From contig JAJFGN010000030.1 in the NCBI GenBank assembly GCA_021776115.1, positions 1-64,000 on the forward strand: a DNA stretch of 64,000 nt, written 5' to 3'. The DNA comes from Kiloniellaceae bacterium. GTDB taxonomy: Bacteria > Pseudomonadota > Alphaproteobacteria > Kiloniellales > J153. Numbering within the stretch: the first letter of the stretch is position 1; each line of letters opens with the position of its first letter. The notes below the pieces were generated by a model, which did no database searches, had not been told where the DNA came from, and was given only the letters and a program-made list of their open reading frames with translations. Made by a program: the position numbers and the translations under genes. Below are positions 7,285 through 16,178 of this stretch, piece after piece.

Positions 7285-8024
7285 TCGGCCTGCGCTCGCT
7301 TTTGTTCAACGTGCTGTTCTATCTCTGGACCGCCTTGATCCTGACAATTTGCCTGCCGCTGCTTGCCGCCCCAAGCCGTATCCTGTTCGGGGCCGGGCGG
7401 GCTTGGGCCCATGGAAACCTGGCCATGCTGCGCTTTATCTGCGGCCTTTTCTACGAGGTGCGCGGGCTGGAGAACCTGCCCGCCGGGCCCTGCATTATCG
7501 CGTCCAAGCATCAGTCGGCCTGGGACACCATGATCTTCTCAACCTTTGTCGATGGGCCTAGCTACGTCCTGAAACAGGAGCTTTTGAAGATTCCGCTATT
7601 CGGCCGCTATGTCATCGCCGCCGGCTGCATTCCGGTCGACCGCAGCGGTGGGCCGAGCGCGCTGCGCCATTTGATCGATCATGCCCGCAAGACCGTGGCG
7701 GAGGGGCGCAAGATCGTGATTTTCCCCGAGGGCACGCGGGTCGCCCCCGGCGCGCATCAGCCGTACCATCCCGGCACCGCGGCCCTCTACGCGAAGCTCG
7801 GCGTGCCCGTGGTCCCGGTCGCGCTCAATTCGGGCCTGTATTGGGGCCGGCACGACTTCCTGAAGAAGCCCGGGTGCATCGTCCTGGAGATCCTGCCCCC
7901 GATCGCGCCCGGCATGGCCCGCAAGGCCTTCGCCCCCGAGCTCGAAAACCGGATCGAGACCGCCAGCACCAGGCTTCTGGCCAACACCGGCACTGTGCCC
8001 ACAGAGATCGCATCACCGTTATAA
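7281..8024 (+). CDS. plsC: 1-acyl-sn-glycerol-3-phosphate acyltransferase
   Basis: The 247-residue protein has an N-terminal membrane segment and the PlsC acyltransferase motifs. The catalytic HX4D box is H77-QSAW-D82, and the glycerophosphate-binding FPEGTR lies further on. It adds the second acyl chain to lysophosphatidic acid to make phosphatidic acid at the inner membrane. Its place at the end of ftsE-ftsX-ydcF-plsC is a conserved order in this group, coupling lipid supply with envelope growth. Confidence 0.92.
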   Translation: MIGLRSLLFNVLFYLWTALILTICLPLLAAPSRILFGAGRAWAHGNLAMLRFICGLFYEVRGLENLPAGPCIIASKHQSAWDTMIFSTFVDGPSYVLKQELLKIPLFGRYVIAAGCIPVDRSGGPSALRHLIDHARKTVAEGRKIVIFPEGTRVAPGAHQPYHPGTAALYAKLGVPVVPVALNSGLYWGRHDFLKKPGCIVLEILPPIAPGMARKAFAPELENRIETASTRLLANTGTVPTEIASPL

Positions 8025-8075
8025 TACGAACGAATTAGACCGCGGTTGCGAAGGCGCTACCTGGGCGTCTTGGTG

Positions 8076-8161
8076 TATAATCCTTTAGACTGAGACGTTA
8101 TGACGGGCGGTGGCGCGGGGTCGCGCCGTGACCGCTCCGGTCGATCCAAGCCCCTAGGGGC
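8076..8161 (+). promoter_or_regulatory. Upstream region of nrdJ: TATAAT and a 12-bp palindrome
   Basis: TATAAT at 8076-8081 is a perfect -10 hexamer, although no good -35 lies 16-18 bases upstream. A perfect palindrome GCCCCTAGGGGC is at 8150-8161, 22 bases before the nrdJ start. I found no cobalamin riboswitch or clear NrdR box in 8025-8182. Confidence 0.35.
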
Positions 8162-8182
8162 CCAGACAGAGACCTTAAGCCC

Positions 8183-10522
8183 ATGCCACCGGTATCCGCG
8201 CTGTCGCAACAGATTTGGGACATGAAATACCGCCTCAAGACGGCCACCGGGGAGGCTGTCGACAAGTCGGTGGCGGACACCTGGGCCCGGGTCGCGCGCG
8301 CCCTGGCCGCGCCCGAGGCTGAGCCCGCCAAGTGGGAACCGGCCTTCGTCGAGGCGATGGAAGGCTTCAAGTTCATCCCGGCCGGGCGAATCTTGGCCGG
8401 CGCCGGGACGAAACGCGCCGTTACCCTGTTCAACTGCTTTGTCATGGGCACCGTTCCCGACGACATGGGCGGCATCTTCGCGGCCTTGCAGGAGGCCGCC
8501 CTGACCCTGCAACAAGGCGGCGGCATCGGCTACGACTTCTCGACCCTGCGGCCCAAGGGCGCGCCGGTGAAGGGTGTGGGCGCCGATGCCTCGGGCCCGC
8601 TCAGCTTCATGGACGTTTGGGACGCGATGTGCCGCACCATCATGAGCGCGGGCTATCGCCGGGGCGCCATGATGGCCACCTTGCGTTGCGACCATCCGGA
8701 CATCGAGGACTTCATCGAGGCCAAGTGGCAGCCGGCGCGCCTGCGCATGTTCAACCTCTCGGTCCTGGTGACGGACGCCTTCATTCAGGCGGTGCGCGAG
8801 GACGGCTCCTGGGATCTGACTTTCGACGGCACGCTCTACCGCACGATTTCCGCGCGCGCGCTGTGGGACAAGATCATGCGCGCGACCTATGCCACGGCGG
8901 AGCCCGGCGTCATCTTCATCGACCGCATCAACCGCGCCAATAACCTGTGGTACTGCGAGAATATCCAGGCCACCAATCCTTGCGGAGAGCAGCCCTTGCC
9001 TCCTTATGGCGCGTGCCTGCTCGGCTCGATCAACTTGGCCAGCTTGGTGACGAAGCCCTTCGAGGCCAAGGCGGCGCTCGATCTGGCGCGGCTTGAGAAG
9101 CTGGTCCCGGTCGCGGTGCGGATGCTGGACAACGCGATCGACGCGTCGCGCTTCCCCCTGCCGCAACAACTGGAGGAGGCCAAGGCCAAGCGCCGGATCG
9201 GCCTCGGCATCACCGGTCTGGCCGATGCCTTGATCATGTGCGGTGTGCGCTATGGCAGCGCCAAGGCGATCGCCTTGACGGAACGCTGGATGTCCGCGCT
9301 GCGGCGCAGCGCCTACATGGCGTCCTGCGCACTGGCCCAGGAGAAGGGCGCGTTTCCCCTATTCGACAAGAAGAAGTTTCTGCAAGGCGAGACCGTCAAG
9401 GCTCTGGACGAAGACCTGCGCAACGCCATCGCGGAACATGGCCTGCGCAACGCCCTCGTCACCTCGGTCGCGCCGACCGGCACCATCTCGCTGTTCGCGG
9501 ACAACATTTCCTCCGGCCTGGAGCCGGTCTTCGCCTTCACCTACACGCGCCAAGTCTTGATGCCCGACGGCGCGCGCACAAGCGAGGACGTCAGCGATTA
9601 CGCCTATCGCCTGTTCCGCCGCCTCAAGGGCAAGGACGCGGCGCTACCGGCCGCCTTCGTCGACACCCAGACCCTGGAGCCGGCGGCCCATGTGGTCATG
9701 CAGGCGGCGGTCCAGAAATACATCGACGCCTCGGTCTCCAAAACCATCAACCTGCCCGAGGACATCCCCTTCGAGGCCTTCGCGGACGTCTACATGCAGG
9801 CCTACGACCTGGGCTGTAAGGGCTGCACGACCTACCGGCCGAACGCGGTCAGCGGCGCGGTTCTGGAATCCCGCCCCAGCGAAGCGGCCGAGGCCGAGGC
9901 CGGCGAGGCCCCGCCGCCGGCGCGCGCCCGCAAAACGGACGAGTCGGGCGGCGTGGTGTACATGACCCAACCGCTCGACCGGCCGGAGACTTTGCCCGGG
10001 CGCACCTACAAGCTGCGCTGGCCCGAAAGCGAGCACGCGATTTACGTGACCCTCAACGACATCGTGCAGGACGGCCGCCGCCGGCCCTTCGAGATTTTCA
10101 TCAACTCGAAGAACATGGAGCACTATTCCTGGACCGTCGCCCTGACCCGCATGATCAGCGCCGTGTTCCGCCGCGGCGGCGATGTGTCCTTCGTGGTCGA
10201 GGAATTGAAGGCGGTGTTCGACCCCCGCGGTGGCGCCTGGCTCGGCGGCAAGTACGTGCCCTCGCTGCTCGCCGCCATCGGCGCCATCATTCAGCAGCAC
10301 ATGATCGACATCGGGTTCCTGCCCGGTGCGGAATCGCCGATCCAAGCCCGCGAGCCGAAAGCCGCCGCGATGAGCGCGGCTCAAGACCAAACCGTGCAAG
10401 GTCACACCGGGCGCGGCCTGCCCAGCGGCATCCGTCAATGCCCCAAGTGCGGCGCCGCCGGCATTATCCGCCAGGAAGGCTGCGACCTCTGCACCTCCTG
10501 CGGCTATTCCAAATGCGGGTGA
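8183..10522 (+). CDS. nrdJ: Vitamin B12-dependent (class II) ribonucleoside-diphosphate reductase
   Basis: The 779-residue protein reduces ribonucleotides to deoxyribonucleotides using adenosylcobalamin. Visible features include the N-terminal substrate-site cysteine in LFNCFVMG, NPCGEQPLPPYGACLLGSIN carrying the radical cysteine and catalytic glutamate region, the SVAPTGTISLFADN phosphate-binding loop, and GCKGCTTYRPNA. A C-terminal zinc-finger-like tail has CPKCGAAGII and CDLCTSCGYSKCG, used for thiol re-reduction. There is no accompanying small subunit, as expected for class II. This enzyme works with or without oxygen, which fits a FixK-type regulator next door. Confidence 0.95.
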   Translation: MPPVSALSQQIWDMKYRLKTATGEAVDKSVADTWARVARALAAPEAEPAKWEPAFVEAMEGFKFIPAGRILAGAGTKRAVTLFNCFVMGTVPDDMGGIFAALQEAALTLQQGGGIGYDFSTLRPKGAPVKGVGADASGPLSFMDVWDAMCRTIMSAGYRRGAMMATLRCDHPDIEDFIEAKWQPARLRMFNLSVLVTDAFIQAVREDGSWDLTFDGTLYRTISARALWDKIMRATYATAEPGVIFIDRINRANNLWYCENIQATNPCGEQPLPPYGACLLGSINLASLVTKPFEAKAALDLARLEKLVPVAVRMLDNAIDASRFPLPQQLEEAKAKRRIGLGITGLADALIMCGVRYGSAKAIALTERWMSALRRSAYMASCALAQEKGAFPLFDKKKFLQGETVKALDEDLRNAIAEHGLRNALVTSVAPTGTISLFADNISSGLEPVFAFTYTRQVLMPDGARTSEDVSDYAYRLFRRLKGKDAALPAAFVDTQTLEPAAHVVMQAAVQKYIDASVSKTINLPEDIPFEAFADVYMQAYDLGCKGCTTYRPNAVSGAVLESRPSEAAEAEAGEAPPPARARKTDESGGVVYMTQPLDRPETLPGRTYKLRWPESEHAIYVTLNDIVQDGRRRPFEIFINSKNMEHYSWTVALTRMISAVFRRGGDVSFVVEELKAVFDPRGGAWLGGKYVPSLLAAIGAIIQQHMIDIGFLPGAESPIQAREPKAAAMSAAQDQTVQGHTGRGLPSGIRQCPKCGAAGIIRQEGCDLCTSCGYSKCG

Positions 10523-10536
10523 TGGCGCGTCGTCAT

Positions 10537-10561
10537 GACCCGTCTAGATCGGATCCGGGTC
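10537..10561 (+). terminator. Weak inverted repeat after nrdJ
   Basis: GACCCG at 10537-10542 and CGGGTC at 10556-10561 can pair, with an inner GATC/GATC pair. It lies 15 bases after the nrdJ stop, but no T-run follows, so function as an intrinsic terminator is doubtful. Confidence 0.25.
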
Positions 10562-10642
10562 GAGGGATCGTCCTTGACCTTTGGCGTTTACCCACGGCTA
10601 CTTAGCCCCGGCTACTATGATTTTTGTTGAGGAGAGCCCCAG

Positions 10643-11407
10643 GTGCCTTTTACGGTTTCCAACGTTGCGCGGCTTCCAGCAGCCCATCGGCGACGCACCC
10701 AGGACGTTCGCCAACAGGCGCCGTGCAGAGCTTGCTCGATTCGCCACGCGGCCGTAGAGGCGCGAGTCGCCGCGGACGATTTTCAACACCTGATTTCTAT
10801 CGCATCCGACTATTCCATCGCGAAAGGCACGACCATTTTTTGCGAGGGCGAACGCGGGGATTACATTTACAGCGTCACCGAGGGCACCGTGATGAGCTAC
10901 AAGCTTATGCTGGACGGCCGCCGGCAAATCACGGGTTTCTATTTTCCGGGCGATTTCCTAGGTCTCGTCGATAGCGGCGCCTATGCCCACAGCGCCGAAG
11001 CGGCGACCGATGCGCGTCTCTTTCGCTATCGTTTACCGGAGTTGAACGCGCTCGTGCTCCGGCACCCCATGATGGAACACCGCTTGGCCGAGGTCGCGCG
11101 ACATGAACTGGTAGAGGCCGAAGAGCATGCGCTGCTCCTCGGCAGAAAGACGGCGAAGGAAAAAATCGCGACCTTCCTCATTAGGATCGCAAGGCAGGCA
11201 AGGGATCGCGGAGAGAGATCCGATTTGCTGACGATAACGATGTCGCGGTCCGCGATCGCGGACTACTTGGGACTTACAACGGAGACGACCAGCCGAACCC
11301 TAGCTAGCTTCGCGAAGGATGGGCTGATTTCGGGCAAGGCCCGCAAAGTCGAGATCCTCGACGAGGAAAGCCTCCGTCGAATCGCCGAAGGCGTTCATGA
11401 GGCCTGA
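10643..11407 (+). CDS. Crp/Fnr-family regulator, FixK/FNR-like without a complete iron-sulfur cysteine set
   Basis: The 254-residue protein has a cyclic-nucleotide-binding-like domain (about 45-165, with GTTIFCEGERGDYIYSVTEG). A long dimerisation helix and a C-terminal winged helix follow. The recognition helix reads TTETTSRTL and keeps the E-x2-S-R residues of FNR, so a TTGAT-N4-ATCAA-like site is expected. The N-terminus has CRAC, matching the first two FNR cluster cysteines, but the third and the central fourth cysteine are absent. Oxygen sensing through a 4Fe-4S cluster is therefore unlikely, as in FixK. It uses a GTG start with GAGGAGAG at 10629-10636. Confidence 0.85.
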   Translation: MPFTVSNVARLPAAHRRRTQDVRQQAPCRACSIRHAAVEARVAADDFQHLISIASDYSIAKGTTIFCEGERGDYIYSVTEGTVMSYKLMLDGRRQITGFYFPGDFLGLVDSGAYAHSAEAATDARLFRYRLPELNALVLRHPMMEHRLAEVARHELVEAEEHALLLGRKTAKEKIATFLIRIARQARDRGERSDLLTITMSRSAIADYLGLTTETTSRTLASFAKDGLISGKARKVEILDEESLRRIAEGVHEA

Positions 11408-11460
11408 GGCAATTTTCCGGAATCGTTTGAACGTAGCGGTCTCGCAATATTCGAAGGCGG

Positions 11461-12060
11461 TCACGACCCAAGCCGCACCTCGGCCAGCCGCAGCAGACGT
11501 TCCAGGGGGCGGTCGTGCAGGCCGAGGGCGCGTAAGTGCCGCACCGTGTTCTGGAGGTAATCCAGACACGGACCTCTTTCGCCCACGCCCTGCAATATCA
11601 TCTCCAGCGTTTGTTCGTCGCTTAGGCGGCCGCTGTATTGCTTGTGCCCGGGATCGACGACGAAGGAGATCGCGGTGACCGGCTTTGGCTCGCTACGCAC
11701 CTCGAGCCAGCGCGGCGTGTAGACGCCGGTGATCATCTCGCGCTCGTAGAGGTAGTCCATGACCTCCTCGCCTTCCGCCGCCGGCACGCGGTAGACCAGT
11801 CCCCGGCACGAGCCGCCGCGGTCCAGGCCCAGCACCAGGCCGGGGCACTCCGGCGTGCCGCGATAGATATGCGATGTGACACAGAAATGCCGGTGGTAGC
11901 CGAAGAGGTGGCCGGGGCGCACCTCCAAATGCGGAAAGCCCGGGTGCCACATCAGCGAACCGTAACCGAAGACCCAAAAGTCCTCGCCCGGCGGCGGCGC
12001 CAGGCGCGGCTTTACCTCATTTGCATCCGGGGGCGTGTCCACTCGATCGCGCTTTGTCAT
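11461..12060 (-). CDS. chaC: ChaC-type gamma-glutamylcyclotransferase
   Basis: The 199-residue protein has the FWVFGYGSLMW glycine-rich substrate loop of the gamma-glutamylcyclotransferase fold. It also has the downstream catalytic glutamate in YLYEREMITG, and PGLVLGLDRGGSCRGLVYRV. ChaC enzymes cleave glutathione to 5-oxoproline and Cys-Gly. The gene is isolated and convergent with the FixK-like regulator, with only about 50 bases between their 3' ends. Confidence 0.88.
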   Translation of the reverse strand: MTKRDRVDTPPDANEVKPRLAPPPGEDFWVFGYGSLMWHPGFPHLEVRPGHLFGYHRHFCVTSHIYRGTPECPGLVLGLDRGGSCRGLVYRVPAAEGEEVMDYLYEREMITGVYTPRWLEVRSEPKPVTAISFVVDPGHKQYSGRLSDEQTLEMILQGVGERGPCLDYLQNTVRHLRALGLHDRPLERLLRLAEVRLGS

Positions 12061-12129
12061 ATCGGCGCGCGTTATTCTAGAGTTTGAACGGAGTTGGTCG
12101 GGTTCCGTTTTGTTTTACGCATTGGCGCG

Positions 12130-12235
12130 CCCCTCACCCTCCCGCTGCGCGGGTCCCTCCCTCTCCCGGCGGGAGAGGGTTGCGAAGGCTTGGCGAGGCC
12201 AAAGGCCGAGCCTTAGCCGGAGCTGGGTGAGGGGG
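12130..12235. repeat. Dispersed palindromic repeat, copy 1
   Basis: The element begins CCCCTCACCCTCCCG and contains the hairpin CCCTCTCCC-GGC-GGGAGAGGG (12158-12179). It ends GGTGAGGGGG, so the outer ends are also inverted (CCCTCACC / GGTGAGGG). Related copies lie at 22476-22509 and 22583-22633. It fills the gap between chaC and tyrA. It resembles REP-type intergenic repeats. Confidence 0.75.
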
Positions 12236-12260
12236 CGATGCCACCTAATGGAGACTCCCC

Positions 12261-13202
12261 CTAACTCGAGCCCGGTTCGCGCGGATCGAAGGTGCCGGCC
12301 TGATGCTCCTCGAGGACCCGGCGCCGGGCCTCGCGCGTGCGGCGGAACATATCCTCCAGCACCTCGCCCTCGCCCCAGCGAATCGCGCGCTGCAGGGCGG
12401 TCAGGTCCTCGCTGAAGCGTTGCAGCATCTCCAGCACCGCCTCGCGATTGTTCAGGAAGATGTCGCGCCACATGATCGGGTCGGAGGCCGCGATGCGCGT
12501 GAAGTCGCGAAACCCGCCGGCGGAATACTTGGCGACTTCGCCCTGCAGGCTTTCCTCAACATCGCTCGCGGTGGCAACGATCGTATAGGCGATCAGATGC
12601 GGCAGGTGCGAGGTGATCGCCAGAACCCGGTCGTGATGGCGCACGTCCATGGTCGTCACCATGGCGCCGCAAGCTTCCCATAAGGCCGCGACCTTCGCGA
12701 CCGCGCCGGCATCGGTGCCGGGCGGCGGCGTGAGGATGCACCAGCGATCCTCGAACAACTCCGCGAAGCCGGACTCCGGTCCCGAATGCTCGGTGCCCGC
12801 GATCGGATGGCCCGGCACGAAATGCGCGCCGTCGGGGATGAAGGGGCCAAGGTCGCGCACCACCGCCTGCTTGACCGAACCGGCATCCGTGACAATGACG
12901 CCGGCTGAAAGTTTCGGCGCGATGGCGCGGCCGATGTCCTCGTAAGTGCCGACGGGCGTGCAAATTATAACCAGGTCTGCGCCTTCGGCCGCCGCCGCCG
13001 GGTCTTGGGTCGCTTCCTCCGCGAGACCGAGCGCCAGCACCTTGTCCCGGCTTTCGGCCGAGCGGGTGCAGCCCACGATCTTCTTGGCCAAGCCGTGGCG
13101 GCGTATCGCGTGAGCCAAGGACGAGCCGATCAAGCCGACGCCGATAATCGCGACCTTTTGGAACAGGGGCGCCTTGGGCGTCTTGGAAACTGGGGCGCTC
13201 AC
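12261..13202 (-). CDS. tyrA: Prephenate/arogenate dehydrogenase
   Basis: The protein of about 313 residues opens with a Rossmann NAD(P) motif (VAIIGVGLIGSSLAHAIRRHG). It contains HPIAGTEHSGPESGFAELF and an all-helical C-terminal half with SHLPHLIAYTIV and GGFRDFTRIAASDP, the TyrA family pattern. It oxidises prephenate or arogenate on the tyrosine path. A GTG start at 13202 overlaps the hisC stop (GTGA), indicating coupling; the longer open frame upstream is only a shadow of hisC. No ACT or chorismate mutase domain is fused here. Cofactor and substrate preference cannot be decided. Confidence 0.92.
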   Translation of the reverse strand: MSAPVSKTPKAPLFQKVAIIGVGLIGSSLAHAIRRHGLAKKIVGCTRSAESRDKVLALGLAEEATQDPAAAAEGADLVIICTPVGTYEDIGRAIAPKLSAGVIVTDAGSVKQAVVRDLGPFIPDGAHFVPGHPIAGTEHSGPESGFAELFEDRWCILTPPPGTDAGAVAKVAALWEACGAMVTTMDVRHHDRVLAITSHLPHLIAYTIVATASDVEESLQGEVAKYSAGGFRDFTRIAASDPIMWRDIFLNNREAVLEMLQRFSEDLTALQRAIRWGEGEVLEDMFRRTREARRRVLEEHQAGTFDPREPGSS

Positions 13203-14302
13203 GCAGAATCTCCCGCTTCGGACATGAACTCGGCCAGCGCATCGGCGACGGCGCGCGTTTCCTCCTCGGTTCCGACGGTGATGCGCAGGCACGCGGGCAA
13301 ACCGTATCCGGCCATGCCGCGAACCAGAATACCCCGTGCCTTGAGATACGCCAGCGCCGCCTCCGCGCCCGGTTCCGGCTCGCCCGGGAAGCCCACGAGA
13401 ATGAAATTTCCCACGCTCGGGTAAGGGTGCAGCCCGGCCGCGCTCAAGCGCTCGCTCAGCCAGCTGCGCCACGTCGCGTTGTGCCGGCGGGCCCGCGCCA
13501 CGTGGTCCTTGTCCGCGATCGCCGCGACGCCCGCCGCCTGTGCCGCCTGCGTCACGTTGAAGGGACCGCGCAGGCGGTTCAGCACCTCGGCCACATCGCG
13601 CGGGCAATAGGCCCAGCCGAGGCGCAAGGACGCCAGGCCATGAATCTTCGAAAAGGTGCGGAGCATGACCACGTTGTCGCAGGCCTCGACCAAATCGGCG
13701 CCGGCAGCATAATCCGCTTCCTCGACGTACTCGGCATAGGCGGCGTCGAGAACCAGCAGAACGTGTTCGGGCAGGCCGCCGCGCAAGGCCCGCACCCGCG
13801 CCGCGCGCAGGTAGCTGCCGGTCGGGTTGTTCGGGTTGGCAAGAAACACCAGGCGGGTGCGCGCCGTGACCCGCGCCAGCAAGGCCTCGACATCGGCGGT
13901 CAAATCCCGCTCCGGCGCCGCTACCGGGGTCGCGCCCGCGATCCGGGCCGCGATCGAATACATGAGGAACCCATGCGCGCTGTGCAGCACCTCATCGCCG
14001 GGACCGGCATAGCCGCGCACAAGCAAGGCGATCAGCTCGTCCGATCCCGCGCCGCACACGATCCGCGCGGCGTCCAGGTTCTCGGCTTCGGCGAGGGCCT
14101 GGCGCAACGCCGTGGCCCCGCCGTCGGGATAGCGGTGCAAGTCGTCCTTGAGGGCGCTGTAAGCGGCGGCGGCACGCGGGCTTGCGCCCAAGGGGTTCTC
14201 GTTCGACGCCAGGCGCACCACGCGGTTGACGCCTGGGACCGAGGCTTCGCCCCCGACGTAGGGGGCAACCTCGAGAATACCGGGTCGCGGGGTCAGGGTC
14301 AT
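13199..14302 (-). CDS. hisC: HisC-type aminotransferase, probably aromatic
   Basis: The 367-residue protein is a fold-type I PLP enzyme of the histidinol-phosphate aminotransferase family. It has LASNENPLGASPRA at the N-terminus, NPNNPTGSY, the DAAYAEY aspartate-tyrosine pair, and the PLP lysine in RTFSKIHGLASLRLGWA. Its neighbours are chorismate mutase and tyrA and no his gene is nearby, so transamination of prephenate or of phenylpyruvate/hydroxyphenylpyruvate is the likely main role. The start ATG overlaps the previous stop (ATGA at 14299-14302). Confidence 0.9.
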   Translation of the reverse strand: MTLTPRPGILEVAPYVGGEASVPGVNRVVRLASNENPLGASPRAAAAYSALKDDLHRYPDGGATALRQALAEAENLDAARIVCGAGSDELIALLVRGYAGPGDEVLHSAHGFLMYSIAARIAGATPVAAPERDLTADVEALLARVTARTRLVFLANPNNPTGSYLRAARVRALRGGLPEHVLLVLDAAYAEYVEEADYAAGADLVEACDNVVMLRTFSKIHGLASLRLGWAYCPRDVAEVLNRLRGPFNVTQAAQAAGVAAIADKDHVARARRHNATWRSWLSERLSAAGLHPYPSVGNFILVGFPGEPEPGAEAALAYLKARGILVRGMAGYGLPACLRITVGTEEETRAVADALAEFMSEAGDSA

Positions 14303-15189
14303 GGCGAGTGGATAGAATCCGGCCCGGGCGCGGCCATCTCCTCGAGCGAGAGCGGGACGGCGTAGCCGCCGCCGGCCCAAACCTGGTTGATCGTGCCTTC
14401 GCCTTGCGCCAATAAGGCCTCGAGCCGTTCATCGCCGGCCGGCAGGGTGCCCGCGACTTCGATCAAATGCAGGAAATGACCGCCGCCCTCTTCGCTGACC
14501 TGCGTGTCCAAGACCTCGAAGGCGGCCGAGGCCAGTATTTGCCGCAAGTGGCTGCGCGAGACGACTTCCTGCGTTTCGACCAGCAGATAAGCCCGGTCGT
14601 CGCCCGTCGGCTCGGCCCCATCCAGGCTGATCGCCAGGGCCTCCGGATTGTCGGTGCCCGGCGGTTCGACCGCCGCGAAAGGCAGGCGCGCGACGATCTT
14701 GGGAACGGCATCTCCCGTACGCGCCAAGCTGCGCCACCAGGGGTCGGTCTCGTCGCCGCGCGGCACCGGCAGGACACCCACGGTGGCCCGGCCCTCGGCA
14801 ACCGCTTCCAAGACCTGCGCCGCCGAGCGGTAGGCCGTGATCGGGGTCCGCCAGCCGTATTGGTCGCGCGCCAGGTTGCGGTAACCGAAGGTGCCCTCGG
14901 GCGCATAGACCGCGACCGCGAGCTTGCCCTGGAGCGCCGTCAGCGCCGCGAACATCTCGCGCCAGATACGCACGATCAACGCCTTGGGCAGGGACCCGCG
15001 GTGGCGCGCGATCAAGCGGCGCAGAACTTCGGCCTCGCGCCCCGGACGCGTGTGATTGGCGACATCGCCCTTGGCCGCGCCAATGCTCTGCACGACTTCC
15101 GTGCGCTGCATCAGAAGATCGTGTAGTCGCGCGTCGATCTCATCGATCTGCCGGCGCAAATCGGCCAGGGTGTCGTCTTCAGGGGGCAT
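14299..15189 (-). CDS. Chorismate mutase with degenerate prephenate-dehydratase-like region
   Basis: Residues about 5-88 are an AroQ-type chorismate mutase: LADLRRQIDEIDARLHDLLMQRTEVV, then KGDV and LIVRIWREMFAA. The remaining 200 residues resemble a prephenate dehydratase in outline. They have VAVYAPEGTFGYRNLARDQYG in place of the QGEPGAYS-type start and an ACT-like tail around AYLLVETQEVVSRS. The dehydratase TRF catalytic motif and a clear ESRP effector motif are not seen, so dehydratase activity is doubtful. The enzyme supplies prephenate to the downstream hisC and tyrA products. It starts at the ATG at 15189; the longer frame upstream is a shadow. Confidence 0.8.
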   Translation of the reverse strand: MPPEDDTLADLRRQIDEIDARLHDLLMQRTEVVQSIGAAKGDVANHTRPGREAEVLRRLIARHRGSLPKALIVRIWREMFAALTALQGKLAVAVYAPEGTFGYRNLARDQYGWRTPITAYRSAAQVLEAVAEGRATVGVLPVPRGDETDPWWRSLARTGDAVPKIVARLPFAAVEPPGTDNPEALAISLDGAEPTGDDRAYLLVETQEVVSRSHLRQILASAAFEVLDTQVSEEGGGHFLHLIEVAGTLPAGDERLEALLAQGEGTINQVWAGGGYAVPLSLEEMAAPGPDSIHSP

Positions 15190-15289
15190 GGAACCGCAGT
15201 TTTCCAGTAACGGGCGACTAGAGATAAGCCGAGCCCGAGGCAAAATCAAAGAAAACCTTGCGTTTGAAGGCCTTGACCGGAAGGCGCGC

Positions 15290-16045
15290 TCAGCGCCCTT
15301 CGGTGTCGGCGCGGGCGACGGGGCGCACCGGGCGCGGCAGCTGCACCACCATGGGACGCCGCAGACGCCGGCGCTCGACGCGCACGCTGGGCGCATAAAG
15401 CTGTTTGGCCGCCTCGACCAGCAAGACGCCGGAAAAGGTCGGAAACCAGCGCAGGCCAATACGCTCCCACGCCGGGGCGGAGCGCAACATGGTGCGCGAG
15501 CGGAACGGCGGCACGAACAGCGACCGGCCGCGCCGGGTCGGCGTGAACATATTGTCGCGCAGCAAGCGGGAGATCTGGTTCTGGCTATAGGGACGACCCC
15601 AGCCGAGCGGCGTTCGCTCGAAGCGGGCCCAGATACCGCGCCGGTTCGGCGCGACCACGAGCAGGCGCCCGTCGCTGCTCAACACCCGCCAGACCTCGCG
15701 CAACATGTCGCGCAAGTACTCGCTGCTTTCGACGCCGTGCACCAGCAGCACCAGATCGACCGACAGGTCGGGCAGAGGCAGTTCGGTTTCGTCAATGAGG
15801 GTGGTGACGCCCGGTCCTTCCGGCGGCCAGTGCAGGACCCCCTGTGACGCCGGCATGAAGGCCAACACCCGTTCCGCCTCGGACTTGAACTGGCGCAAGT
15901 AGGGCGTGGCGTAACCAAGGCCGAGAACGCTCTGGCCGCGCACGTTGGGCCACAGCTCGCGCACACCCCGGCGCAGCATACGCCGCGTGACCTGCCCCAG
16001 CGGGGTTTCGTAGAAATCGCGAAGGTCGACGACATCGTGCCACAT
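15290..16045 (-). CDS. Class I SAM-dependent methyltransferase
   Basis: The 251-residue protein has a degenerate SAM-binding region (VRGQSVLGLGYATPYL), the acidic strand ETELPLPDLSVDLVLLVHGVESSEY, and LREVWRVLSSDGRLLVVAPNRRG, typical of type 11 methyltransferases. In many alphaproteobacteria this protein sits next to gloB, but here it is first on the minus strand before the aromatic operon, 100 bases from its neighbour. Its substrate is unknown. The first glycine motif is atypical (GLGYATP rather than GxGxG), so activity should be treated cautiously. Confidence 0.75.
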   Translation of the reverse strand: MWHDVVDLRDFYETPLGQVTRRMLRRGVRELWPNVRGQSVLGLGYATPYLRQFKSEAERVLAFMPASQGVLHWPPEGPGVTTLIDETELPLPDLSVDLVLLVHGVESSEYLRDMLREVWRVLSSDGRLLVVAPNRRGIWARFERTPLGWGRPYSQNQISRLLRDNMFTPTRRGRSLFVPPFRSRTMLRSAPAWERIGLRWFPTFSGVLLVEAAKQLYAPSVRVERRRLRRPMVVQLPRPVRPVARADTEGR

Positions 16046-16178
16046 GATCCGGCAGGTTTTACCACAAACCGGCAAGGATTTGGTTAGCGTTGTTTCCGCC
16101 GGCCCGCCACGCCCTTTCAGGGCTCCGGTACGGGTGTTAGCTTCGGCCCCGAAACTTTTCCATAAAGGATACGCCCAC

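Noticed and set aside
8025-8182. Cobalamin riboswitch before the B12-dependent reductase
   Set aside because: No B12-box or suitable folded length could be found in the 158-base leader.
8057-9169. Long minus-strand frame inside nrdJ
   Set aside because: It is the shadow of a high-GC gene on the opposite strand; nrdJ is unambiguous.
12261-13607. Reading tyrA as a 448-residue protein from 13607
   Set aside because: The extra N-terminal part is a shadow of hisC. A GTG at 13202 overlaps the hisC stop and begins the recognisable protein.
13199-14302. Histidine biosynthesis locus based on hisC
   Set aside because: No other his gene is present, and the neighbours are chorismate mutase and tyrA, pointing to aromatic transamination.
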